DNA of 64,000 bases, taken from the NCBI RefSeq assembly GCF_014395225.1, contig NZ_CP060723.1:5270001-5334000 (forward strand). The letters are read 5' to 3'. How positions within the stretch are numbered: the first letter of the stretch is position 1; the number at the start of each line of letters is the position of its first letter. The translations under genes and the position numbers were made by a program. The stretch is from Pedobacter roseus (lineage in GTDB: Bacteria > Bacteroidota > Bacteroidia > Sphingobacteriales > Sphingobacteriaceae). This document shows, piece after piece, positions 50,578 to 58,235 of this stretch. The notes beneath the pieces were generated by a model, which saw only the letters and a program-made list of their open reading frames with translations, did no database searches and was not told the origin of the DNA.

Positions 50578-52652
50578 AAGCAATAAAGTGGCCTGATGCA
50601 AAGGCACCCATAGCGGAAATTATTCCGCACCAAAGAGTAATACATGGCGACACCGTAATAGATAATTACTATTGGATGATCGATTATTTTAAAAAGGGGC
50701 CAGACAGTACAAAAGTTGTGAATTATCTGAAAGCTGAAAATGCTTACCTGGATACGATGATGAAAAGTACAGATCAGTTTCAGGCTGATCTTTTTAAAGA
50801 GATGAAAGCCCGAATCAAAGAAAAAGACGAATCAGTTCCGGTTTTTAAAAACGGTTATTATTACTACTCACGCACCGAAGACGGACAACAATATTTTAAA
50901 TACTGCCGTAAGAAAGGAAGTTTATCTGCTGCTGAAGAAATTTTGCTGGATGTAGATCAGCTGGCAAAAGGCCATGCTTATTACAGCGCAACCGGATTTA
51001 GCATCAGTCCCGATAATAAATTGCTGGCCTTTGGTGTCGATCAGGTTTCACGTCGCCAGTACACCATTAACATTAAAAATTTAGAAACCGGCGAGATCTT
51101 AAAAGATGCCATTACCAATACAGAAGGTGGAGTGGCCTGGGCCAACGATAATAAAACCTTCTTTTACACTTCAAAAAACCCGGTTACGCTACTAAGCGAA
51201 AAAATCAAAAAACATGTGCTTGGTGCAGATGCCAAAACCGATGCAGTGGTTTACGATGAGAAAGATAACACCAACTATATCGGTGTAGGTAAATCGAAAA
51301 ACGGACGGTATATCTTTATTGCCTCGCAGGGAACGCTCACTTCAGAATATAAAATAGTAGATGCCGACCATCCGGAAAGCCCTTTTAAAGTTTTTGCAGC
51401 CCGATCAAAAGATGTATTGTATGATGTAATGCCTGTTGATGGCAAATTTTTGATCTTAACCAACTGGAACGCCAAGAATTTCCGCTTAATGGAATGTCCG
51501 CTGGATAAAACCGAAAAAGAAAACTGGAAAGAGGTAATTCCGCACCGTGCCGATGTTTTACTGGAAAGTGCTGAAGAATTTAAAGATTTTACCGTTTTAT
51601 CAGAGCGTAAAAACGGATTAACCGAGCTGCGCGTACTCAAAAAAGACAAAAGCGATTATTATATCAAATTTGACGAACCTGTCTACGATGCCGGCGTAGG
51701 CGCTAACCCTGAATATAACAGCACAACCTTACGTTATTCATACACCTCATTAACTACTCCAAACTCTATCTACGATTATGATCTTGTAAAAAAAGACCAG
51801 AAACTAATGAAACAACAGGAGGTTTTGGGCGGCTATAATCCAAAAGATTATGTTACTGAGCGCATTTTTGCAACGGCGAAAGATGGCACCAAAGTGCCGA
51901 TTGCCCTGGTTTATAAAAAGGGCCTCGAAAAGAATGGAGAATCGCCATTGTTGCTTTATGGTTATGGATCCTATGGGGCAAATTCTGATGTTTATTTCTC
52001 TTCACCACGTTTAAGCTTGTTGGATCGGGGTTTTGTATTTGCCATTGCCAATATCCGCGGCGGACAGGAAATGGGACGCCAATGGTATGAAGACGGAAAA
52101 CTGATGAAAAAGAAGAACACCTTCACCGATTTTATTGCGGCAGGCGAGTATTTAATCGACCAGAAATATACCTCGAAAGGCCATTTATATGCACATGGTG
52201 GAAGTGCGGGTGGTTTATTAATGGGTGCCGTGGTTAATATCGCTCCCGATTTATGGAATGGTGTGATTGCTGATGTTCCCTTTGTAGATGTGGTTAATAC
52301 CATGCTTGATGAAAGTATTCCGCTTACTACAAACGAATTTGATGAATGGGGAAACCCAAAACAAAAAGCCGCTTATGATTACATGAAAAGTTATTCTCCT
52401 TACGAAAACGTAGAGAAAAAAGCTTATCCGAACATGCTGGTTACAACTGGTTTGCACGACAGCCAGGTGCAGTATTTTGAACCTGCCAAGTGGGTAGCCA
52501 AATTAAGGGCAACCAAAACCGATAAAAATGTACTGCTGCTTAAAACCAATATGGAATTTGGTCATGGTGGTGCATCTGGCCGCTTCGACTATTTAAAGGA
52601 TGTGGCATTACGCTGGTCCTTTTTATTCTCGCTGGAGGGAATAACGAAATAA
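50574..52652 (+). CDS. S9-family oligopeptidase (prolyl oligopeptidase / oligopeptidase B-like)
   Basis: 692-residue serine peptidase for short peptides. N-terminal beta-propeller region (PHQRVIHGDTVIDNYYWMID, ENAYLDTMM) and a C-terminal alpha/beta-hydrolase domain with the nucleophile Ser544 in HGGSAGGLLMGAVVN, VADVPFVDVVNTMLDESIPL and the catalytic His in FGHGGASGRFDY. Oligopeptidase B cleaves after basic residues. The ATG at 50574 begins inside the family's conserved N-terminus, but the lipoprotein signal lies just upstream one base out of frame, so the protein may really be exported. The gene is preceded by a repeat-filled spacer and followed by an intergenic element. Confidence 0.88.
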   Translation: MKAIKWPDAKAPIAEIIPHQRVIHGDTVIDNYYWMIDYFKKGPDSTKVVNYLKAENAYLDTMMKSTDQFQADLFKEMKARIKEKDESVPVFKNGYYYYSRTEDGQQYFKYCRKKGSLSAAEEILLDVDQLAKGHAYYSATGFSISPDNKLLAFGVDQVSRRQYTINIKNLETGEILKDAITNTEGGVAWANDNKTFFYTSKNPVTLLSEKIKKHVLGADAKTDAVVYDEKDNTNYIGVGKSKNGRYIFIASQGTLTSEYKIVDADHPESPFKVFAARSKDVLYDVMPVDGKFLILTNWNAKNFRLMECPLDKTEKENWKEVIPHRADVLLESAEEFKDFTVLSERKNGLTELRVLKKDKSDYYIKFDEPVYDAGVGANPEYNSTTLRYSYTSLTTPNSIYDYDLVKKDQKLMKQQEVLGGYNPKDYVTERIFATAKDGTKVPIALVYKKGLEKNGESPLLLYGYGSYGANSDVYFSSPRLSLLDRGFVFAIANIRGGQEMGRQWYEDGKLMKKKNTFTDFIAAGEYLIDQKYTSKGHLYAHGGSAGGLLMGAVVNIAPDLWNGVIADVPFVDVVNTMLDESIPLTTNEFDEWGNPKQKAAYDYMKSYSPYENVEKKAYPNMLVTTGLHDSQVQYFEPAKWVAKLRATKTDKNVLLLKTNMEFGHGGASGRFDYLKDVALRWSFLFSLEGITK

Positions 52653-52667
52653 TTTTTTACCCGGCTC

Positions 52668-52751
52668 GTCATTCCCAACCCGATAGCTATCGGGTTGATT
52701 GGGAATCTTAACGCACAAACGCTTTAGGATTCTCGCCTGCGCGGGAATGAC
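52668..52751. repeat. Intergenic foldback repeat GTCATTCCC..., reverse copy
   Basis: 84 bases flanked by GTCATTCCC and GGGAATGAC and containing CCCGATAGCTATCGGG. It is the reverse complement of the inner element at 20502-20590, including the GCGCAGGCGGGAA-type end, and lies directly after the oligopeptidase stop. Confidence 0.75.
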
Positions 52752-52796
52752 GACCGTCTTTTTTAAAATTTAAATCAAAACCTATATCACCCCACA

Positions 52797-53249
52797 ATGA
52801 ACACCAAACTAAAAACACTCCAAATCATCCACCTCGCACTATGCTCTGGCGTTTTCCTATTTGCATTGGTAACTATTTTCCTTAACCGCGAAATCATGTT
52901 TTTTGATGCCAATCCACAAACTACTGCGCCTTTTAACCCTATATTCCCGATTATGGGACTGATTACCATATCAGGAAGCATTTTCTTTTACAGAAATTTA
53001 ATTGCTAAAATCGATAAATCTGCTACTGCCGATACGAAGATCAACATGTACCAAAGTGCCTTTATCATCAGCTCTGCACTTTTAGAAGGTGGCGCACTTT
53101 TTAATATTGTTGGATTTTTTATGACGCACAACTCCTTCTTTTTGATTTTTGGCCTCGCTAATTTTGTTTTTTTAGTCCTAAAAAGACCAACCAAAGATAA
53201 ATTGATTTCCACTTTACAATTGCAATACCCCGATACGGAGGCTTTGTAA
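52797..53249 (+). CDS. Four-helix integral membrane protein, unknown function
   Basis: 150 residues with four predicted membrane helices: ~10-28 (ALCSGVFLFALVTIFL region), ~50-65 (FPIMGLITISGSIFFY), ~88-108 (FIISSALLEGGALFNIVGF) and ~112-128 (FFLIFGLANFVFLVL). There are no charged catalytic motifs. It resembles the many small DUF-type membrane proteins of Bacteroidota. It reads in the same direction as the M16 gene that follows after 26 bases. Function unknown. Confidence 0.75.
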   Translation: MNTKLKTLQIIHLALCSGVFLFALVTIFLNREIMFFDANPQTTAPFNPIFPIMGLITISGSIFFYRNLIAKIDKSATADTKINMYQSAFIISSALLEGGALFNIVGFFMTHNSFFLIFGLANFVFLVLKRPTKDKLISTLQLQYPDTEAL

Positions 53250-53261
53250 GCAATTAGCCTT

Positions 53262-53269
53262 ATCTTTGC
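53262..53269 (+). promoter_or_regulatory. -7 box TATCTTTG almost at the M16 start codon
   Basis: Exact TAnnTTTG match ending six bases before the ATG at 53276. A -33 TTG lies only 14 bases upstream. If used, transcription would begin at or next to the start codon, giving a leaderless message. Confidence 0.45.
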
Positions 53270-53275
53270 CCCTCA

Positions 53276-54508
53276 ATGGAATACAATGTTCACACCTTGC
53301 CAAACGGCATACGCTTACTGCATGTGCCCTCGGCTTCTGCCATATCTCACGCTTGCATCATCATCAATACAGGGTCTCGCGATGAACCTGAAAACAAAGC
53401 TGGTTTAGCACATTTTATCGAGCATTTAATTTTTAAGCGTACCGAAAAACGCAGCACCAACCAGATTTTAAATCGCTTGGAAAGTGTTGGGGCAGATTTA
53501 AACGCCTATACCACAAAAGAATATACTTGCGTACATGCTTCTTTTTTAAATCCATATCTCGATCGGACATTAGATCTTTTTAACGATATCATGTTCCATT
53601 CTACTTTCCCCGAGGAGGAAATGGATAAGGAAAAAAGCGTGATTTTGGATGAAATTTCCTCTTATTTAGATCAGCCTGAAGAAGCCATTAATGACGATTT
53701 CGAAGACATGCTTTTCGCCGGTCATGCATTGGGCAACAATATTTTGGGCACAACAGAATCCGTGCAAAACTTTACACGTGAAGATGTCATCAATTTCAGA
53801 AAGGCCAATTACCGCACCAACGAAATTGTAGTCGCCGTTTTAGGAAATTATACTTTAAACAGCGTTGTAAATAAAGGAAGTAAATATTTTGCAGATGTTG
53901 AAGAGAACAATCCTGTTAAAAAAAGGATTAAACCAGGTAAACTTCCGCAAAACAATACCACTATTTACAAACCGATTATGCAGGCGCACTGTATTTTGGG
54001 CACCCAAGCTTATTCTACCTACCAATCGCAAAAAGTTCCTTTAATGTTGTTAAACAATTACTTTGGCGGTAATGGAATGAGCTCGGTTCTAAACTTACAG
54101 ATCAGGGAAAAATACGGAATTGCCTATACCATCGAATCTAATTTCTCGCCATTACATGATACCGGCATTTTTTCCATTTACTTTGGCACCGATAAAGAAA
54201 AACAGACCAAGGCACTCTCTTTAATCTTTAAAGAGATCAGGAAACTTAAAGAGAAACCTTTAAACGAGTTGCAGTTGCAAAAAGCCAAAAACAAATTTAT
54301 CGGACAAATTGCTTTAGGAGAAGAAAACAGGATCGGTTTAATCATTTCAATGGCCAAAAGCCTGATTGATCATGATAAAATAGATTCGTTGGAAACCGTT
54401 TTTGAGAAAATTAATGCCGTTACCACCACACAAATGGCAGATGTTACCCATGAAATTTTAGATATTGAGCAACTGAATATCTTTACTTTCTGTCCAATAG
54501 AGGAATAA
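53276..54508 (+). CDS. M16-family (pitrilysin-type) zinc peptidase
   Basis: 410-residue peptidase. The inverted zinc motif HFIEH (His46, Glu49, His50) is followed exactly 76 residues later by Glu126 (in SVILDEISSY), the HxxEH-x76-E signature of the active half of M16. The second half lacks a motif but has the family YGIAYTIES segment that shapes the chamber. Typical length for the mitochondrial-processing-peptidase-like subgroup, which cleaves peptides; substrate unknown. It has a -7 box right at the start codon. Confidence 0.92.
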   Translation: MEYNVHTLPNGIRLLHVPSASAISHACIIINTGSRDEPENKAGLAHFIEHLIFKRTEKRSTNQILNRLESVGADLNAYTTKEYTCVHASFLNPYLDRTLDLFNDIMFHSTFPEEEMDKEKSVILDEISSYLDQPEEAINDDFEDMLFAGHALGNNILGTTESVQNFTREDVINFRKANYRTNEIVVAVLGNYTLNSVVNKGSKYFADVEENNPVKKRIKPGKLPQNNTTIYKPIMQAHCILGTQAYSTYQSQKVPLMLLNNYFGGNGMSSVLNLQIREKYGIAYTIESNFSPLHDTGIFSIYFGTDKEKQTKALSLIFKEIRKLKEKPLNELQLQKAKNKFIGQIALGEENRIGLIISMAKSLIDHDKIDSLETVFEKINAVTTTQMADVTHEILDIEQLNIFTFCPIEE

Positions 54509-54554
54509 TTGTTATTTTTGTAAAAAAATGCGATTTGCATTGCTTGACTTTTTT

Positions 54555-54637
54555 CGTCATTGCGAGGCACGAAGCAATTCTACAACAATCGCTAGTTCAC
54601 CCAGCGCTTTAAGATTGCTTCGTGCCTCGCAATGACG
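54555..54637. repeat. Intergenic inverted repeat with 24-bp perfect arms, abutting def
   Basis: Arms of 24 bp at 54555-54578 and 54614-54637 (beginning CGTCATTGCGAGGCACGAAG) are perfect inverse copies, separated by a 35-base loop. The right arm contains an in-frame ATG (54632) that would lengthen def by nine codons, and the def ATG (54659) lies 21 bases beyond the arm. The terminal word GTCATT is shared with the elements at 20502 and 52668, though the rest differs. Confidence 0.75.
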
Positions 54638-54658
54638 GACGACATAAAATACAATACA

Positions 54659-55219
54659 ATGAAATTACCAATAGTAGCTTACGGCGACCCTGTTTTAAAA
54701 AAGGTAGGAACCGATATCGATAAAGACTATCCTGAATTAAAACAATTGATCAGCGATATGTTCGACACCATGTATTACGCAAACGGGGTGGGGCTTGCTG
54801 CACCTCAGATTGGTTTGCCGATCCGTTTATTTATTGTAGATACTGGTGAAGATGAAGATGGCAAACCTGGTTACAAAAAAGTATTTATCAATGCAGAGAT
54901 TTTGGAAGAAACCGGCGAAGCCTGGAGCTTTAACGAAGGTTGCTTAAGTATTCCTGATATCCGCGAAAACATCATGCGTAAACCGAACATCAAAATTACT
55001 TATTTCGACGAAAACTGGGTAGAACATACAGATGATGTTGATGGAATGCCTGCACGTGTAATTCAGCATGAATATGACCACATCGAAGGAAAATTATTTA
55101 CCGATAAAGTAAGTGTGCTCCGTAAAACGATGCTTAAAAGTAAACTCGATGCCATTTCGAAAGGAAATATCAAAACAGATTACAAAATGAAGTTTCCGAA
55201 CAAGAGCAAGAAAAGATAG
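54659..55219 (+). CDS. def: Peptide deformylase
   Basis: Removes the formyl group from the N-terminal Met of new proteins; metal-dependent. 186 residues from the ATG at 54659 (start MKLPIVAYGDPVLKK); an in-frame ATG nine codons upstream lies in the repeat arm and is rejected. Motif 1 GVGLAAPQIG, motif 2 EGCLSIP with the metal-binding Cys, and motif 3 QHEYDHIEG with the HExxH-type pair (H-E-Y-D-H) are all present. A hairpin followed by T run (55241-55269) follows, so the gene is transcribed alone or with the M16 gene. Lys-rich C-terminal tail. Confidence 0.96.
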   Translation: MKLPIVAYGDPVLKKVGTDIDKDYPELKQLISDMFDTMYYANGVGLAAPQIGLPIRLFIVDTGEDEDGKPGYKKVFINAEILEETGEAWSFNEGCLSIPDIRENIMRKPNIKITYFDENWVEHTDDVDGMPARVIQHEYDHIEGKLFTDKVSVLRKTMLKSKLDAISKGNIKTDYKMKFPNKSKKR

Positions 55220-55240
55220 GCCTTAAATGGAAAATGTAAG

Positions 55241-55269
55241 AGGGAAAATGGAAATGTTTTCCCTTTTTT
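55241..55269 (+). terminator. Terminator of def
   Basis: Hairpin AGGGAAAA (55241-55248) / TTTTCCCT (55257-55264) with an 8-base loop followed by a T run, 22 bases after the stop. Confidence 0.7.
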
Positions 55270-55313
55270 ATTGCTACAATCTGGATCAATTTCTCATGGG
55301 ATTCGTCATCCTG

Positions 55314-55331
55314 ATCCGATAGCTATCGGAT
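55314..55331. repeat. Palindrome ATCCGATAGCTATCGGAT
   Basis: Perfect 18-bp palindrome with the core GATAGCTATC that also occurs inside the foldbacks at 20502-20590 and 52668-52751. Here it is embedded in CGTCATCCTG ... CAGGATC. Located between def and the next minus-strand gene. Confidence 0.6.
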
Positions 55332-55378
55332 TTATTTCAGGATCTTTTTTTGCTTTAATTATTAAACCCAACGCGCCT

Positions 55379-55400
55379 TGGTTCGTGTCTCCACGAACCA
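55379..55400. repeat. Hairpin TGGTTCGTG / CACGAACCA
   Basis: 9-bp inverted arms (55379-55387 and 55392-55400) around TCTC. The hairpin at 62113-62136 has the same stem core (TGGTTTGTG / CACAAACCA) around GAGA, the reverse complement of this loop, so the two are versions of one element in opposite orientation. Confidence 0.6.
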
Positions 55401-55416
55401 CTGTTTAGTACACAAA

Positions 55417-55959
55417 CTATTTATCATCCCTCCAGTCTTTCCCTTTAAAGATGGGTTGCGGCTCAACCTTAAAAACAGCATTTAGCGCTTTCCTGCATTC
55501 TTCACAATCAGATTTGAAACCAACAGATACAATTAAATAACAAAACCCAAGCATACCCATTGCGATTAATGAACCAAATGCGAGATTTGGCTCTTGCTCT
55601 TTTATTGCCCCAAAAAGAAACATGAGGCAAAAAATTGCTGCGAATGAACACCAAATCATTAAAAAACCCTTTACAAGCGGCATTAAACTTAGCCTAATAT
55701 CTATTTTACAACCACTGCCTTCTGCAAATATTTCTCCTGAAATATCTGCCTGAAAAGAGTTTCTATACAATAAATTTCTCTTGATATTAAATGTCGAACC
55801 GTAAATATATCCTTTGAATGGTATATTGTCCGGATTTCTGGGAATGAAACGCAGAGAAAGTTTTTGATCTTTTGGTAAAGCGCCCGATAAATTATCCAAG
55901 GCCTCGTTGGCTGAAATATCCGAATGTAATACGAATGATTGAAAGGGAAAAATTTTCAT
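55417..55959 (-). CDS. Membrane protein with two central helices, unknown function
   Basis: 180 residues. The first ~90 form a soluble domain (FPFQSFVLHSDISANEALDN ... FKGYIYGSTFNIKR); then two membrane helices ~96-118 (GFLMIWCSFAAIFCLMFLF) and ~128-150 (AFGSLIAMGMLGFCYLIVSV); the tail holds CEEC (in KSDCEECRKALNAVF). No family recognised. Clear start at 55957-55959 and a plausible composition support a real gene. Neighbours are unrelated. Confidence 0.7.
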   Translation of the reverse strand: MKIFPFQSFVLHSDISANEALDNLSGALPKDQKLSLRFIPRNPDNIPFKGYIYGSTFNIKRNLLYRNSFQADISGEIFAEGSGCKIDIRLSLMPLVKGFLMIWCSFAAIFCLMFLFGAIKEQEPNLAFGSLIAMGMLGFCYLIVSVGFKSDCEECRKALNAVFKVEPQPIFKGKDWRDDK

Positions 55960-56057
55960 TCCGGATACGTTAAAATCTGAATGATGATAAAATATAATTG
56001 CTAATTAAAACTGTCCGCTACACCCAGGACTAAGGACTCCAGACTTAAGACTCCAGA

Positions 56058-56693
56058 CTAATTCGTCCTGCTTTTATCACCATCAAAGATCTGCTGCATC
56101 AGCTTGCCCCAGGCGAAAGGATTAAGTAGTGGATTGGTTTGAACCATGTTCTTATTCACCATTCTGTCAAAATTATATCGGTAATTCTGACTGCCGATTT
56201 CCTGTCCGTCACGTGGTAGCGTTTGGATCAGGCCATCAATTGACGAACGCGAAAGGTTCTTTTTGGCAATGGCCATATCATCATCCGCCAGTTTCATCGA
56301 TAAAAACTCGCGGGTAAATTCTTCTGTGGTTGCCCATGGAAAAACACGTACCGAAGGTAAATCGATCACATTAGCTTTCAATTTAACCATGATAGTGTAT
56401 TTGCTATCCGGCGTACCTTGTGGTATTACTGTTGAGAATTTTTTATATCCAATGGCGGTAAATAAGATGGTATCGCCTGGATTAACAATAAAAGTAAAAT
56501 ATCCCCTGTAATCGGCACCAACCCTTTTACTCTTCGAGGAAAGATTGGTGATGGTTACGTAAGGTATTACGTTTGAGCTATCAATATCGGTAATAATCCC
56601 TGAAAATTGGATGAGTTTATCCTGTGCCGGCTTTTGTTGTGCAAAAGCGGTTATGGAAAAAATTAGGCAAATCAGGGTAATACAATATCTCAT
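56058..56693 (-). CDS. Exported protein with carboxypeptidase-regulatory-like domain
   Basis: 211 residues. Signal peptide 1-18 (ends SITAFA, cut before Q). Residues ~28-110 form the regulatory-like beta sandwich (SGIITDIDSSNVIPYVTITN, RGYFTFIVNPGDTILFTAIG). The C-terminal half is helical (VRVFPWATTEEFTREFLSMK) with conserved-looking NPFAWGKLMQQIFDGDK. Similar in layout to the product of 30093-30845. Role unknown; may act with an outer-membrane partner. Confidence 0.75.
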   Translation of the reverse strand: MRYCITLICLIFSITAFAQQKPAQDKLIQFSGIITDIDSSNVIPYVTITNLSSKSKRVGADYRGYFTFIVNPGDTILFTAIGYKKFSTVIPQGTPDSKYTIMVKLKANVIDLPSVRVFPWATTEEFTREFLSMKLADDDMAIAKKNLSRSSIDGLIQTLPRDGQEIGSQNYRYNFDRMVNKNMVQTNPLLNPFAWGKLMQQIFDGDKSRTN

Positions 56694-56746
56694 TAAGACA
56701 AAAGTAATTTTTATAATAAAACTTTCTAGTTAAATAGTGTTAAAGC

Positions 56747-56992
56747 TTACTCTTGCTCTGCCATATTTACGGCAACTACCGAAGTGATCTGCGGAACAGC
56801 TTTCATAATTGCCTGTTCAATACCCGATTTCATCGTCATGAAACTCATCGGGCAAGAACCGCAGTTACCCAAAAGCTTAAGTTTTACTGTTCCTTCAGAT
56901 GTAATTTCTTCAACAGAAACATCACCTCCATCAGCCTTTAAATATGGCCTGATGGTTTCCAATGCCTGTTCTACTTGTTCTGTTAAATTCAT
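56747..56992 (-). CDS. NifU C-terminal-domain (Nfu-type) Fe-S carrier
   Basis: 81 residues from the ATG at 56990-56992; the open frame begins 14 codons earlier without family match. The NifU-like domain shows RPYLKADGGDVSVEEITSEG and the cluster-binding CGSCPMS (CxxC), which carries a labile [4Fe-4S] cluster for delivery. Downstream (36 bases) of the Mrp ATPase gene in the same direction, a natural pairing of two Fe-S transfer proteins. Confidence 0.92.
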   Translation of the reverse strand: MNLTEQVEQALETIRPYLKADGGDVSVEEITSEGTVKLKLLGNCGSCPMSFMTMKSGIEQAIMKAVPQITSVVAVNMAEQE

Positions 56993-57027
56993 TATATATT
57001 TTTTAAGGTTATAAAAATAGTAATTTT

Positions 57028-58104
57028 TTAGCAATTCACCATTTGCGCATTGTTGATGGAAATTTGCTGTGCAATCTTACTTGCAATATCGCCAAATATG
57101 CCATCTAACAAAGGATTTTGGTTCAATGCAACCGGTTTTCCTTGATCTCCCGCTTCAGAAATACTCTGGATAATTGGAATTTCACCCAAAAACGGCACAT
57201 CAAAACGTGCTGCAAGTTCCGTTCCACCACCTTTTCCGAAAATGTAATATTTATTATCGGGTAATTCTGCAGGTGTAAAATACGACATGTTTTCAATAAC
57301 GCCTAAAATCGGGATATTGATTCCCGGCATCCTGAACATCGCTAAACCTTTATGTGTATCGGCCAAAGCAACCTGTTGCGGTGTGGTAACCACAACTGCT
57401 CCCGAAATCGGGAAACTCTGCGTAATGGTAATGTGGATATCGCCTGTTCCCGGTGGAAGATCAACAATCAGGTAATCGAGTTCACCCCAGTTGGTATCGT
57501 TAAAAAGTTGTTTTACTGCATTTGAGGCCATCGGGCCGCGCCAAGGCACCGGTTGTCCGGGATCAGCAAAAAAGCCTAACGACAATAATTTGATTCCGTA
57601 TTTTTCGATCGGCAAAATTTTGGTTTTCCCATCTGCGGTTTCTTCAGCACCGGGTTTTGCATCAACCAGGTCGAACATGGTAGGTACCGATGGACCATAA
57701 ATATCAGCATCGATCAGGCCAACTTTGGCACCATCTTTTGCCAATACAACAGCCAGATTGCTCGATACCGTAGATTTACCCACGCCACCTTTTCCTGATG
57801 AAACCAAAATGATGTTTTTGATGTTATCTAGTGAAGATGAGTTGCTTGGCTGCGTAACCCTCGAAGTTACATTGATCACGACTTCTGCCGTTGGCGATAC
57901 AAAATGTTTAATGGCATTTGTACAGGCGTTTTTCAGCATTTCCTTCATCGGGCATGCCGGCGTAGTAAGCTCTAATGTAAAATTGACCTGGTTATCTGCT
58001 ATCTGTAAATCCTTAATCATGTTTAGGGTAACCAGATCTTTTTTAAGATCGGGATCTTCAACATTTTTAAGCGCATCTAAAACTTGTTGCGGGCTAATCT
58101 GCAT
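57028..58104 (-). CDS. Mrp/NBP35-family Fe-S cluster carrier ATPase with MIP18 domain
   Basis: 358 residues. N-terminal MIP18/DUF59 domain (~5-80: QVLDALKNVEDPDLKKDLVT, CPMKEMLKNA); then a deviant-Walker-A ATPase SSGKGGVGKSTVSSNLA, GLIDADIYGPSVPTMF, YLIVDLPPGTGDIHITIT. Mrp/ApbC proteins bind a cluster and hand it to target enzymes. The family's C-terminal CxxC was not seen, whereas ENMSYFTPAELPDNKYYIFG marks the region where it would be; so cluster binding may use other residues. Upstream of the NifU-like gene, facing the transglycosylase gene. Confidence 0.92.
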   Translation of the reverse strand: MQISPQQVLDALKNVEDPDLKKDLVTLNMIKDLQIADNQVNFTLELTTPACPMKEMLKNACTNAIKHFVSPTAEVVINVTSRVTQPSNSSSLDNIKNIILVSSGKGGVGKSTVSSNLAVVLAKDGAKVGLIDADIYGPSVPTMFDLVDAKPGAEETADGKTKILPIEKYGIKLLSLGFFADPGQPVPWRGPMASNAVKQLFNDTNWGELDYLIVDLPPGTGDIHITITQSFPISGAVVVTTPQQVALADTHKGLAMFRMPGINIPILGVIENMSYFTPAELPDNKYYIFGKGGGTELAARFDVPFLGEIPIIQSISEAGDQGKPVALNQNPLLDGIFGDIASKIAQQISINNAQMVNC

Positions 58105-58235
58105 TGTATTAATTTAAATTCAAAATTAACAAAACATAGCCATAAATACTTTTATTTAGGCTTTTTAACTGTAATTTTAACACGAAATAAACATTTAATT
58201 GTTACGTTTAAGCAATTAACCATTTTAACGACTAT

